A DNA stretch of 37,430 nucleotides from Ruminococcus sp. (GTDB lineage: Bacteria; Bacillota; Clostridia; Oscillospirales; Acutalibacteraceae). Each line of letters opens with the position of its first letter. The first letter of the stretch is position 1. A program made the position numbers and the translations under genes. Location: positions 1 through 37,430 of the forward strand of contig JAFSZY010000037.1 of assembly GCA_017458845.1 (NCBI GenBank), written 5' to 3'. Below, in pieces: positions 24,838-33,373 of the stretch. A model generated the notes under the pieces. That model ran no database searches. It had not been told where the DNA came from and worked only from the letters and a program-made list of their open reading frames with translations.

Positions 24838-24914
24838 TTTTACCCCTTTAAAGGGCTGAAGCGACAAGGGCTTTATTTTTCCCCTTTTAACGAGCTCCCC
24901 CGTTAAAAGGGGTA
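24838..24914. repeat. Inverted-repeat spacer between putP and the acyl-CoA synthetase gene
   Basis: CCCCTTTTAACG (24881-24892) and CGTTAAAAGGGG (24901-24912) make a perfect 12-bp stem. A second ACCCCTTTAAAGGG motif lies at about 24842-24854. The minus strand continues with A rather than T after the stem, so it is not a clear terminator for the synthetase gene. Confidence 0.55.
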
Positions 24915-24918
24915 ATAA

Positions 24919-26571
24919 TCATTTCAATTCGTTCAGGTCAATCTCATTCTGGCGGGCTACCACGCTTTCGCCGCAATAGATTTTTCTGAGTACAGGCTTT
25001 TCGATTTTGCCCGTGGGGTTGCGGGGTACGTCCGCAAAGATAATCTTCCTCGGGCGCTTATAGCGCGGAAGCTCCTTGCAGAACTCGTTGACCTCGTCCT
25101 CCGTAAGTGTGAAATCGGGCTTTACCTCGATAACAGCCGTCGCGATTTCGCCGAGACGCTGGTCGGGAAGTCCGATTACGGCAACATCCTTTATCGCGTT
25201 ATTCCCTCGCAGGAAGTCCTCAATCTGAACGGGATAAATGTTCTCGCCGCCCGAGATGATAACGTCCTTTTTGCGGTCTACAAGGTAGATGAAGCCGTCG
25301 CCGTCGCGTTCTGCCATATCGCCCGTATAGAGCCAACCCTCGCTGTCGAGAACCTCCTCGGTAGCCTTGGGATCCTTGTAGTAGCACGTCATAACCCCGG
25401 GACCCTTAACGGCTAGCTCGCCGACGCCTTCGGTAATTTCGCTGCGGTTTTCATCAACAATTTTTACTTCCCAGCCGTAACCGGGGATACCGATTGCGCC
25501 TACCTTGTGAGTGTTCTCTACTCCGAGGTGTACGCAACCCGGTCCTATTGACTCCGAAAGCCCGTAGTTTGTATCGTAATCGTGGTTCGGGAAAACCTTT
25601 TTCCACCTTTTGATAAGCGTAGGAGGCACGGGCTGAGCGCCGATATGCATAAGTCGCCACTGACTGATTTCATAATCGTCAAGGTTGATTCTGCCCGAGT
25701 CAATGGCGTCGAGGATATCCTGAGCCCACGGAACAAGCAGCCACACTATTGTGCAGCACTCCTCGCTGACACAGCGGATAATCCACTCGGGGCTCACTCC
25801 TCTGAGTATAACCGCCTTGCCGCCTGTGTACAGACTGCCGAACCAGTGCATTTTGGCGCCTGTGTGATACAGCGGAGGGATACAGAGGAATACGTCGTCC
25901 TTTGTCTGACCGTGATGAGCCTGCTCGACCTTTGCGGAATGCACAAGGCTCCTGTGTTTGTGAAGAATAGCCTTGGGAAAGCCCGTTGTGCCCGATGAAA
26001 AATAAATCGCGCCGTCATCCTCGTCGGTGATGTATACACTGGGAGCTATCGAGGAACAATAACCTATGAGCTTCTCATAGCTGTCGGCGAAAGACGGACA
26101 ATCCTCGCCCACATAAAAGCTGTTTTTAACCTTGGGGATTTTGTCAAGTATCTCCTCTACTCTGCCGATAAACTCAGGACCGAAAACAAGCGCGTCCGCG
26201 TCCGCCTGATTGACGCAATACTCAATCTCGTCTGCTGTATAGCGGTAGTTGAGCGGTACGGCGAGCGCTCCCGTCTTTAAAATTCCGAAATATATCGGAA
26301 GCCAGTCGATACAGTTCATTAAAAGTATCGCGACCTTGTCGCCTTTCTTGATTCCTCTTGTCAGAAGCAGATTGGCAAAGCGGTTGGCTTTGATATCAAA
26401 CTCGCCCCATGTCATCTGCTTGCGGAAAGCTCCCGAACGGTTGCTCTCAATCAGTGAATACTCCCGCCAGGTAACGTGAGGAATGTTTTTTACATCGGGG
26501 TTGATTTCGACAAGAGCCACGTCGTTTTTAAAATATGTCGCGTTCTTAGTCAAATATTCGGTAATTGGCAT
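24919..26571 (-). CDS. AMP-forming acyl-CoA synthetase (class I adenylate-forming)
   Basis: A 550-residue enzyme that activates a carboxylic acid to acyl-AMP and then acyl-CoA. Motif A3 SSGTTGFPK is at 192-200, A5 TNYGLSE at 334-340, the A7/A8 region GWLYTGDM with Asp418 and RKKDVIISGGENIYP follows, and the catalytic Lys is K522 in NPTGKIEK. Length fits medium/long-chain or aromatic acid CoA ligases; the acid cannot be read from sequence. It has no signal peptide. A strong promoter and an intrinsic terminator lie in the leader, pointing to attenuation. The ribosome binding site GGAGAAAAG precedes the ATG. Confidence 0.9.
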   Translation of the reverse strand: MPITEYLTKNATYFKNDVALVEINPDVKNIPHVTWREYSLIESNRSGAFRKQMTWGEFDIKANRFANLLLTRGIKKGDKVAILLMNCIDWLPIYFGILKTGALAVPLNYRYTADEIEYCVNQADADALVFGPEFIGRVEEILDKIPKVKNSFYVGEDCPSFADSYEKLIGYCSSIAPSVYITDEDDGAIYFSSGTTGFPKAILHKHRSLVHSAKVEQAHHGQTKDDVFLCIPPLYHTGAKMHWFGSLYTGGKAVILRGVSPEWIIRCVSEECCTIVWLLVPWAQDILDAIDSGRINLDDYEISQWRLMHIGAQPVPPTLIKRWKKVFPNHDYDTNYGLSESIGPGCVHLGVENTHKVGAIGIPGYGWEVKIVDENRSEITEGVGELAVKGPGVMTCYYKDPKATEEVLDSEGWLYTGDMAERDGDGFIYLVDRKKDVIISGGENIYPVQIEDFLRGNNAIKDVAVIGLPDQRLGEIATAVIEVKPDFTLTEDEVNEFCKELPRYKRPRKIIFADVPRNPTGKIEKPVLRKIYCGESVVARQNEIDLNELK

Positions 26572-26613
26572 ACTTTTCTCCGTTTCACTAAAGTATTGTT
26601 AAAGGATTTCATT

Positions 26614-26649
26614 AAAAAAGCCCCTGAACGGTTTTCGCTTTAGGGCTTT
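26614..26649 (-). terminator. Attenuator-like terminator in the leader of the acyl-CoA synthetase gene
   Basis: On the minus strand, AAAGCCC (26649-26643), a loop, GGGCTTT (26623-26617) and then a T run lie between the promoter and the start codon. The stem begins about 13 nt after the expected transcription start. Unregulated transcripts would end as RNAs of about 50 nt, and read-through would be needed to express the gene. Confidence 0.7.
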
Positions 26650-26668
26650 AAAGTCTTGAATTGTTTAG

Positions 26669-26697
26669 ATTATCTCATAAAAGCCGTCTTTTGTCAA
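26669..26697 (-). promoter_or_regulatory. Near-consensus promoter of the acyl-CoA synthetase gene
   Basis: On the minus strand, -35 TTGACA (26692-26697), a 17-bp spacer and -10 GATAAT (26669-26674). The 26572-26903 spacer holds only this leader and the divergent promoter below. Confidence 0.8.
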
Positions 26698-26837
26698 GTA
26701 TAACTAAGGCTAGGGACTGCGATTTGTTAAGGGTGCACAAAACAATGGCGTAAATTTAGTTTAAGTTGCTGTGAAGAAAAGCAGTAAAACATCCGCAAAG
26801 TATTACAACATTTAAAACATTATTATCCTAAAATGTC

Positions 26838-26866
26838 TTGCACTGGCCGGTAATATATGATAAAAT
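26838..26866 (+). promoter_or_regulatory. Promoter of the pyruvyl transferase cluster
   Basis: -35 TTGCAC (26838-26843), a 17-bp spacer and -10 TAAAAT (26861-26866), about 37 bp before the first start codon. Confidence 0.65.
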
Positions 26867-26903
26867 AATTGTGTATATAATGAAAAGGTAAGGGTAAAAC
26901 GTT

Positions 26904-28133
26904 ATGAAATACGGCGTTTTATACAACAAAAATAACCTTAATATCGGCGACGATATTCAGGCGTTTGCCACTGCTCGTTTTTTGCCTCAAGTTGACTACT
27001 TTATAGACCGCGAGCATATTGACGAGTTCAAGCCCGATACCGAGGAACCCGTTGCGGTAATTATGAACGCGTGGTATATGTGGGCTAAGTGGAATTGGCC
27101 GCCCTCAAAGTACATTGTTCCCAAAATGATAGGCTTTCACTACGCCGACCATCAGTTGGCGAGGCAGCCGGGTTCCCCGATAAAATTCGAATTTCTCACA
27201 GGTTTGGGCGGAGATTACCTCAGAGCTTACGGTCCTGTCGGCTGCCGTGACTACTTCACGAGGGACAGGCTTAACGAAATAGGCGTTGACGCTTATTTCT
27301 CGGGCTGTATCACTATGACTTTGCCCAAAATGCCCGAACGCGAAAACAAGGGCGAGTATATCTGCCTTGTTGACCTTGAGCCCAGAGTTATGAAGAAAAT
27401 CGTACCTCTCCTTGAGGAAAAGGGCATTGAAGTCAAGGTAATGACTCATAACCGCAAGCGCGACTCCGAAATGGGTTGGGAAGAACGCTGCGAAATGGTC
27501 AAGGACATGCTCACAACATACCAGAACGCGCGCTGTGTAGTCACCAAACGTCTGCACTGTTCTCTGCCGTGTATGGCTATGGATGTTCCCGTGTTTCTCA
27601 TCAAGGAAATGGAGGACGACATCCGCTTTGAGCCGTATAACGACCTCTTACACCGCACTACCGTAACGGACTTTTTGTATGATGACTACGACTACGACTT
27701 CCTCAATCCGCCTCCCAACAAGCCCGAAGCCAAGAAATACCGCGAAGAGCTTATAAAAGCTTGCGAGAGCTTTGTGGAAGAGGCTAAGAACGAAACCCGC
27801 GGCGTTGACGAGCTTGTTAAGACAACCTACACGGAAGCAGATGTCAGAGAATGGCGTCACGATACAATGAAAGAGGCTATGAATACATGGCTCGCTTTCA
27901 GCCGACAATATCAAATAGACCGAAAAAAGCTCTGGAAGCTTGAAATGAAGGAAGCTAAGCAGATTAAAAACCTAAAGAAAAAGCTTGAGTCAGAACAGGC
28001 AAAGAATAAAAATCTCTCCAAGAAAAACAAGGAGCTCAAAAAAGAAAAAGAGAGAATCCTGTCAAGCTCAACATCCTCTATTATTAAGTATATTTTTAAA
28101 AGAAAGTTTAAACCCGATAAAAGCAAAAAATAA
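26904..28133 (+). CDS. Polysaccharide pyruvyl transferase family protein, paralogue 1
   Basis: A 409-residue protein of the PF04230-type family (CsaB/WcaK-like), whose characterised members move pyruvate from phosphoenolpyruvate to a sugar of a wall or capsule polymer. Family marks are NIGDDIQ near residue 13, GPVGCRDYFTRDRLNEIGV, and the nucleotide-site motif TKRLHCSLPCMAMDVP. Residues about 320-409 form a Lys/Glu-rich coiled-coil tail ending in a basic patch (KRKFKPDKSKK), not part of the usual catalytic domain. It has no signal peptide. It is the first of three tandem paralogues and the most diverged of them. Substrate unknown. Confidence 0.8.
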   Translation: MKYGVLYNKNNLNIGDDIQAFATARFLPQVDYFIDREHIDEFKPDTEEPVAVIMNAWYMWAKWNWPPSKYIVPKMIGFHYADHQLARQPGSPIKFEFLTGLGGDYLRAYGPVGCRDYFTRDRLNEIGVDAYFSGCITMTLPKMPERENKGEYICLVDLEPRVMKKIVPLLEEKGIEVKVMTHNRKRDSEMGWEERCEMVKDMLTTYQNARCVVTKRLHCSLPCMAMDVPVFLIKEMEDDIRFEPYNDLLHRTTVTDFLYDDYDYDFLNPPPNKPEAKKYREELIKACESFVEEAKNETRGVDELVKTTYTEADVREWRHDTMKEAMNTWLAFSRQYQIDRKKLWKLEMKEAKQIKNLKKKLESEQAKNKNLSKKNKELKKEKERILSSSTSSIIKYIFKRKFKPDKSKK

Positions 28134-28144
28134 AGGACAATGTT

Positions 28145-29344
28145 ATGAAATACGGACTATTAATGCACACGCCTACAACCAACATAGGCGATGACATTCA
28201 GTCTTACGCTATAAAGCAGTTCCTTCCGCGTGTTGACTATATCATCGACCGCGAAAAAGCGTTTTACTTTAAACCCGAGGACGAAAAGCCCGTTGCCGTT
28301 ATTATGGCGGCGTGGTGGATGTGGGCTAAGTGGAACTGGCCGCCCTCAAAGTACATTTTACCGTACTTTACCGGATTCCATTATTCCGACAACAAGCTGG
28401 CTGACCAGGCGGGCTGCCCCGTAGGCTATATGTTCATGGAAGGGTTAGGCAAAGAGTATATGCAGAACTACGGCCCCATCGGCTGCCGCGATATCTATAC
28501 TCTCAATAACTTCCGGGAATTAGGCATTGACTCATATTTTTCAGGCTGTATCTCAATCTCTCTGCCAAAGCAGAAGCGTATCAAACCTGAAAAGGAATAT
28601 GTTTGTCTTGTTGACGTTCTCCCCTCGGTTGAAAAGAAAATCAGAAAAGAGCTTGAAGGCACCGATATCGAGATAAAAACATTCAAGCACTATATCAAAA
28701 AGGAAGAACAACTCAAAAAAACCTGGCAGCAGCGTATGGACGATATGGAAGAGCTTCTGACAACATATCAGAACGCCAAATGCGTAATTACACGCCGGCT
28801 TCACGCGGCTCTGCCGTGTCTTGCTATGGAGGTCCCAACACTGCTCACAATACATACTTTTGAGAGCATAAGGTTCTCTCCGTACTATGATTGGCTCAAC
28901 TGCTGTCTGCCCGAGGACTATGCCGAAGGCAGGTATGAATACGATATTCTTAACCCCCCCGCCAACCCGACAAATTACCTTGAGCCAAGGAAAAAGCTCA
29001 TCGAATCCGTCAAAGGCTTCATTGACCACGCCGAAAGCCTCGGCGACGCTTCCGCTGACGAAATCAGCAAATTTTCGAGAAGCGAAAAGGAAATTGAAAA
29101 GTGGCGTTACAGGAACATCAAGAAAACCGATAAAATATGGCGGAAAGAGCTCAAAGGAAGACTCAACGAAAAAGAACAAGCGTTTGACAACAAAATGAAA
29201 GCTCAAATCCGTTCAAAAAGAGGCAACAAAAAAGAGCAAAACGAGCTCTATGACAAAATGTTCAACGAATATCTTAAACAAGCCCGCAGAATTTTCCAGA
29301 TTGAGCTAAAAAAACGAAAGAAAAAAGACTACAGAAACATATAA
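28145..29344 (+). CDS. Polysaccharide pyruvyl transferase family protein, paralogue 2
   Basis: A 399-residue paralogue starting 11 bp after paralogue 1, with ribosome binding site AAAGGA, so co-transcribed. It shares NIGDDIQ, WWMWAKWNWPPSK, GPIGCRDIYTLNNFRELGI and TRRLHAALPCLAMEVP with its neighbours. It is clearly closer to paralogue 3 than to 1 (both have PKQKRIKPEKEYVCLVDV). The C-terminal 80 residues are Lys/Glu-rich and predicted helical, ending KKRKKKDYRNI. The conserved Trp-rich segment near residues 57-68 is distinctive of this subgroup. No sugar-polymer genes adjoin the cluster. Substrate unknown. Confidence 0.8.
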   Translation: MKYGLLMHTPTTNIGDDIQSYAIKQFLPRVDYIIDREKAFYFKPEDEKPVAVIMAAWWMWAKWNWPPSKYILPYFTGFHYSDNKLADQAGCPVGYMFMEGLGKEYMQNYGPIGCRDIYTLNNFRELGIDSYFSGCISISLPKQKRIKPEKEYVCLVDVLPSVEKKIRKELEGTDIEIKTFKHYIKKEEQLKKTWQQRMDDMEELLTTYQNAKCVITRRLHAALPCLAMEVPTLLTIHTFESIRFSPYYDWLNCCLPEDYAEGRYEYDILNPPANPTNYLEPRKKLIESVKGFIDHAESLGDASADEISKFSRSEKEIEKWRYRNIKKTDKIWRKELKGRLNEKEQAFDNKMKAQIRSKRGNKKEQNELYDKMFNEYLKQARRIFQIELKKRKKKDYRNI

Positions 29345-29486
29345 AGTTTTTGGCTGTCACGACAAACGTTACAGCTTAATTTCACATCAAACATTTTGTA
29401 ACAAAACCTTAAAACACATTTCATATTTACCACATATTTAATTAATATAATTCGATTCAAAAAGCTTTAATGCAGGAGTAACATTT

Positions 29487-30728
29487 ATGAAGTACGGACT
29501 TTTGATGCACAAGCCTACAACCAATCTAGGCGATGATATCCAGACTTACGCAAATATGAAACTTCTTCCTCATGTCGACTATATCATCAACCGCGAAAAC
29601 ATTTATAAATTCAAGCCTGAGGACGAAAAGCCCATAGCCGTTGTTATGGCAGCCTGGTGGATGTGGAACAAGTGGTGCTGGCCGCCGTCAAAGTTCATCT
29701 ATCCTTTATTCGTCGGTTTTCACTACTCGGATAATAAGGCCGCTAAGCAGGCGGGATGCCCTGTCGGATACCGTTTTCTCACGGGATTGGGTAAAAAATA
29801 CTTAAACAGTTACGGGCCGATAGGATGCCGTGATTATTATACTCGCGACAATCTCCGTAAAATCGGAATAAAAGCCGATTTTACAGGATGTATAACTCTC
29901 GCTCTGCCTAAACAAAAGCGTATTAAACCCGAAAAGGAATACGTATGTCTGGTGGATGTTGCCAAGCCTATCGAAAAAAAGGTAAGAAAACAACTTGAAA
30001 ACACAGACATCGAAGTAAAGGTTATCACCCACAATGTTCTTATGGCAGATCAACTGGCGGCGTCATTTGAACAGCGTATGGATAAAGCCGAAGAACTCTT
30101 AACGCTTTATCAGAACGCCAAATGCGTAATCACCCGCCGCCTTCACGCGGCACTGCCGTGTCTGGCTATGGATGTTCCCGTTTTGCTCGCTATGAAAAAC
30201 CCGCAAAGCATACGTTTTAACCCTTATGCGGAATGGCTCAATTACTGTATTCCCATACAATATGTCAACGGAGAGTACGAGTACGACATCACCAACCCTC
30301 CCGCAAACCCGACTGTCTACCGTGAATACAGGGATAAAATAATTAAGTCAGTCGAAGATTTTGTAGAAAAATGCGAGAGTCTTGGAGACGTTGCTGCAGA
30401 TGACATAGATCGACTAAAAAAGAGCAGCAGAAGCATAGCTATATGGCGTAATATAAATATGAGAAAAACCGCCGCAATCTGGGAAAAGGAACTAAACGGT
30501 GACCTTACCGATAATGAAATAAAGAAAAATAACGAACTGAAAGCCCAAATCCGAGAAAACCGTTTTAAGCCCCGTACCCAGAACAAAACTTATGATAAGC
30601 TGATGCTCCGTTATCTGTCACAGGCAAGGAGAATTTTCGATTCTCCCGAGAAAAAAGCAGAGCGCAAACGCGCGCGCGAAGCAGAAAAAAAGGCGCAGCA
30701 GGAAGCTTTGCAAAACACACAAAAATAA
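29487..30728 (+). CDS. Polysaccharide pyruvyl transferase family protein, paralogue 3
   Basis: A 413-residue paralogue separated from paralogue 2 by 142 bp, an AT-rich gap with a TATAAT at 29448-29453 but no good -35. GGAG lies 8 nt before the ATG. It keeps NLGDDIQ, WWMWNKWCWPPSK, GPIGCRDYYTRDNLRKIGI and TRRLHAALPCLAMDVP. Its tail is an Arg/Lys/Glu-rich helix (KAERKRAREAEKKAQQEALQ). Three intact copies without frameshifts suggest functional divergence rather than decay. The transcript ends at the terminator shared with the convergent amidohydrolase operon. Confidence 0.8.
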   Translation: MKYGLLMHKPTTNLGDDIQTYANMKLLPHVDYIINRENIYKFKPEDEKPIAVVMAAWWMWNKWCWPPSKFIYPLFVGFHYSDNKAAKQAGCPVGYRFLTGLGKKYLNSYGPIGCRDYYTRDNLRKIGIKADFTGCITLALPKQKRIKPEKEYVCLVDVAKPIEKKVRKQLENTDIEVKVITHNVLMADQLAASFEQRMDKAEELLTLYQNAKCVITRRLHAALPCLAMDVPVLLAMKNPQSIRFNPYAEWLNYCIPIQYVNGEYEYDITNPPANPTVYREYRDKIIKSVEDFVEKCESLGDVAADDIDRLKKSSRSIAIWRNINMRKTAAIWEKELNGDLTDNEIKKNNELKAQIRENRFKPRTQNKTYDKLMLRYLSQARRIFDSPEKKAERKRAREAEKKAQQEALQNTQK

Positions 30729-30742
30729 TACACAATAAAATT

Positions 30743-30771
30743 CAGGGAAGCACTTCGCTTCCCTGTTGTTT
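30743..30771. terminator. Bidirectional terminator between the pyruvyl transferase cluster and the amidohydrolase operon
   Basis: CAGGGAAGC ACTTC GCTTCCCTG (30743-30765) is a perfect 9-bp stem followed by TTGTTTT. The minus side continues AATTTTATT. Confidence 0.85.
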
Positions 30772-30783
30772 TACCTTTAACTA

Positions 30784-31605
30784 TTACTTGCCCGAAATTT
30801 TTATACCGAAAATTTTCTCGGCGTTCTTACACATTATATTGTCGTAATCTTCCTGTGATACGAGTTTTTTAAACTCGTTGAAATACTCCTGATACAGCGA
30901 CCTCTCTCCCCACTTGTTGTACTGGTAGGTGTCCTTGCCGTCAATCGGGTTATCAGAGCCGAAAAGCGTTTTTTCGCTGCCGTATCGTTTAACCGCCTCA
31001 AGGGTAGTTTTCAGAGGAACCCACGACGTGTCGCCGTAAAGGTTCGACAGCTTAGCGAGCAGGTCAAGTGCTTCCCTGTTATCAGTACCCAAGTCCATAT
31101 GCACCATTACAAAGTTGATGTTCGGGTGCTTTAAGGCAGCGTTGTACAGGTGAATTGATCTCGCCTCTTCACAGCCTCCCGTGTGCGAAACCACCGCGAG
31201 ATTGTACTTCTCGGCAATTTCATAATACGGCTCTGCGCGCTCGTCATCGGGAGCCACAAGCGAATGGAACGGGTGGAATTTCAGCCCGTAGATTATATCT
31301 CTGTTGTTTTTGATAAGGTTCTCAAACTCCTCGTCGGGCTTTTCCGAAAATAGCTTGACCCACACCAGAACACCGATTTTATCGGGATATCTGCGGGCGA
31401 AATCAAGTGTGTTCCTAAAAACTCTGTTCTGAGATTTTTGCAATATACGCGGGATTTTTTTACCGTTTTTGTTGAACTCCGCGCACTCAATATTACTGAC
31501 GAGCGAAAAGTCGATGTTGTATTTTTCCATAGAATACAGCACATCAGCCTCGCGCATATTAAACCCGATCATATGTCCTATGTGGACATGAGTATCAATT
31601 ATCAT
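30784..31605 (-). CDS. Amidohydrolase-family (TIM-barrel) metal-dependent hydrolase
   Basis: A 273-residue protein of the amidohydrolase 2-like group. The metal motif DTHVHIGH is at 4-11, a second-site segment is GLKFHPFH, and later His residues are in VSHTGG and VMVHMDLG; the last metal-site Asp is in LFGSDNPID. Such enzymes hydrolyse or decarboxylate cyclic or carboxylated substrates; none can be assigned. The start overlaps the end of the 52-residue membrane protein gene by 11 nt, with GGAG upstream, so translation is probably coupled. It is the third gene of the rlmD operon. Confidence 0.8.
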   Translation of the reverse strand: MIIDTHVHIGHMIGFNMREADVLYSMEKYNIDFSLVSNIECAEFNKNGKKIPRILQKSQNRVFRNTLDFARRYPDKIGVLVWVKLFSEKPDEEFENLIKNNRDIIYGLKFHPFHSLVAPDDERAEPYYEIAEKYNLAVVSHTGGCEEARSIHLYNAALKHPNINFVMVHMDLGTDNREALDLLAKLSNLYGDTSWVPLKTTLEAVKRYGSEKTLFGSDNPIDGKDTYQYNKWGERSLYQEYFNEFKKLVSQEDYDNIMCKNAEKIFGIKISGK

Positions 31606-31753
31606 CTTGATTCTCCTCTTTTTCGCCTATTTCCTTTATCTTCTTTTCCGCCTTATAAATCGCCATCCCCAGCTTTACCGCACCGAACACGAACACTGCT
31701 CCGCCAAGTATAAGGAGGACATTTACGACTTCGTTTTCCAATATATCAAACAT
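31595..31753 (-). CDS. Small single-helix membrane protein (52 aa)
   Basis: The product begins MFDILENEVVNVLLILGGAV, then FVFGAVKLGMAIYKAEKKIK, and ends in a charged tail EIGEKEENQDDN. One hydrophobic helix covers about residues 9-30 and is followed by an amphipathic Lys/Glu helix. Its ATG lies 8 nt upstream of the rlmD stop and its stop overlaps the amidohydrolase start, so it sits exactly between two genes with overlaps on both sides. That packing, more than any motif, supports its being real. No strong ribosome binding site is seen (GCAGAG only), consistent with coupled translation. Function unknown. Confidence 0.65.
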   Translation of the reverse strand: MFDILENEVVNVLLILGGAVFVFGAVKLGMAIYKAEKKIKEIGEKEENQDDN

Positions 31754-33113
31754 TTTTCTCTGCTTTCAACAGCGCCACTGACTCAATATGAGATGTGCGG
31801 CTGAATAAATCAACAGGAGTAATTTCCTGTGTTTTGTATCCTAATTCGTCAAAAGTTTTTAAATCCCTTGCCAGAGTTTCGGGGTCGCAGGATACATACA
31901 CAATCCTCTCGGGCGACATCTCCGCGACGGTTGTGCACAGCTCTTCCCCACAGCCCTTTCGGGGCGGGTCAAGCATCACAACGTCAGGTTTTAACCCGTC
32001 TTTCCTCAGTTTTTCGGCGGCAAAGGCGGCGTCTCCGCAAACAAACTCAGCGTTTTTAACACCGTTAATTCGTGCGTTATCGCGCGCGTCATCCACCGCG
32101 TCCTCAACAATTTCAACACCGATTAGTTTTTCAAATTTTCCCGCCATCGTAAGCCCGATTGTACCTGTTCCGCAGTATAAATCCAGCAGAAGTTTTCCGT
32201 ACGGCGCGGCGTAGTTTTGGGCAGTTTTATAGAGCTTTTCCGCTTGTGCCCTGTTCACCTGATAGAATGACAACGGCGACAGCTTGAACCTTTTTCCGCA
32301 GAGCTCATCGGTGATGTAATCCGAGCCGTAAGCCGTGCGGTTTTTCGCGCCCATAATCACGTTTGTATTTTTTGTATTAGAATTAAAAACAACACTTTTA
32401 AGGTTCGGAAACTCCTTTTTCAGGGCGGCGATAAGGATGTCCTCGCGCTTGAGTCCCTTGCCGTTTATGACGTAACAAATCATTAACTCATCGGTCGCCT
32501 CGGCATACCTTATATACAGGTGTCTGAGCTTCCCTTTTCGGGTTTTTTCGTCGTAAGCGGACTGCTCCGTGAAGCGCATAAAATTCCGCGTAATGTCCAT
32601 AATTTTACTGAAGAAAACAGGCTGCAAAAGGCAGTCCTCACACCCCACAATCCTATGGCTGTGAAGCGCGTAAAACCCAAGCTCTATGCCGTCTGAGCCG
32701 TTTCCCGCGGGGAGCTGCGCCTTATTGCGGTAGCGGTCGATTTTGTCGTTTGAGACAACCTCGTTTATCTTTATGTTTTTCAGCCCGCCGATACGCTCGA
32801 CAGCGTCCTTTACACGGTTGAATTTTATTTCTTTTTCGGAATTATAATCAATGTGTCGATAGACGCATCCGCCGCATTTCGGAAAGCACGGACAGTCGGG
32901 TTCAATACGACTTTTTGAGGGTGTAATTATGCTCTCAATCTTGCCGTAAGCGTAGGTCTTTTTCGTTTTGAGGATTTTGACCTCCAGCTCGTCCCCCACA
33001 GCTCCGCTCGGGACAAACACAACTATACCCTGTTCGGTCTTGCCCACAGCGCTGCCCTGGGCAGTCATAGATGTAATATTGAGTTTTATTACGTCATTCT
33101 TCTTAAGTTCCAT
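31746..33113 (-). CDS. rlmD: 23S rRNA (uracil-C5)-methyltransferase, RlmD/RumA-type
   Basis: A 455-residue SAM-dependent enzyme methylating a 23S rRNA uridine. A TRAM RNA-binding domain covers about 1-60. An Fe-S cluster site is formed by Cys74/76/80/83 and a Cys in the GCEDC segment at 158-161. The catalytic domain has FYQVN at 283-287, SAM motif DLYCGTGTIG at 311-320, DPPR at 382-385 and the nucleophile Cys409 in SCDP. Bacterial relatives differ in target position (U1939 or U747), so the site is uncertain. The ATG lies only 6 nt after the -10 box and has no ribosome binding site; the mRNA appears leaderless. Confidence 0.92.
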   Translation of the reverse strand: MELKKNDVIKLNITSMTAQGSAVGKTEQGIVVFVPSGAVGDELEVKILKTKKTYAYGKIESIITPSKSRIEPDCPCFPKCGGCVYRHIDYNSEKEIKFNRVKDAVERIGGLKNIKINEVVSNDKIDRYRNKAQLPAGNGSDGIELGFYALHSHRIVGCEDCLLQPVFFSKIMDITRNFMRFTEQSAYDEKTRKGKLRHLYIRYAEATDELMICYVINGKGLKREDILIAALKKEFPNLKSVVFNSNTKNTNVIMGAKNRTAYGSDYITDELCGKRFKLSPLSFYQVNRAQAEKLYKTAQNYAAPYGKLLLDLYCGTGTIGLTMAGKFEKLIGVEIVEDAVDDARDNARINGVKNAEFVCGDAAFAAEKLRKDGLKPDVVMLDPPRKGCGEELCTTVAEMSPERIVYVSCDPETLARDLKTFDELGYKTQEITPVDLFSRTSHIESVALLKAEKNV

Positions 33114-33119
33114 ATAAAT

Positions 33120-33148
33120 ATTTTATCATTTGTCGCGATATTTGGCAA
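33120..33148 (-). promoter_or_regulatory. Promoter predicting a leaderless rlmD transcript
   Basis: On the minus strand, -35 TTGCCA (33143-33148), a 17-bp spacer, -10 TAAAAT (33120-33125), then ATTTAT and the ATG at 33113-33111. Transcription would start at or next to the A of the start codon. Confidence 0.7.
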
Positions 33149-33217
33149 TATCTGAGAAAAAATAATTATTTTCTCAAAAGGTATTTATTTTTAGCAGGAA
33201 AAGCAATATAATAAAAT

Positions 33218-33373
33218 AGGCTTCCCTTGGGGGAAGCTGTCGAGCAACGCGAGACTGAAGAGGGTCAATTTTTTAAAATGCTCGAATTATCAAACGTTAT
33301 ATAATGAACCAATTAACAGGTGGACCCTCTCCCGCCTCACTACGTTCGTCACCCTCCCCCAAGGGAGGGCTTG
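33218..33373. repeat. Two-armed palindromic dispersed element upstream of murC
   Basis: The left arm is GGCTTCCCTTGGGGGAAGC followed by a TCGAGCAACGCGA hairpin and GAAGAGGGTCAATTTTTTAA. The right arm has AGGTGGACCCTCTCCCGCC and CCCTCCCCCAAGGGAGGGC. The arm types are in the reverse order to the element at 23000-23205. Confidence 0.7.

Noticed and set aside
24881..24912. Intrinsic terminator of the acyl-CoA synthetase gene
   Set aside because: The 12-bp stem is perfect, but on the minus strand it is followed by A rather than T, so it is listed as an inverted repeat only.
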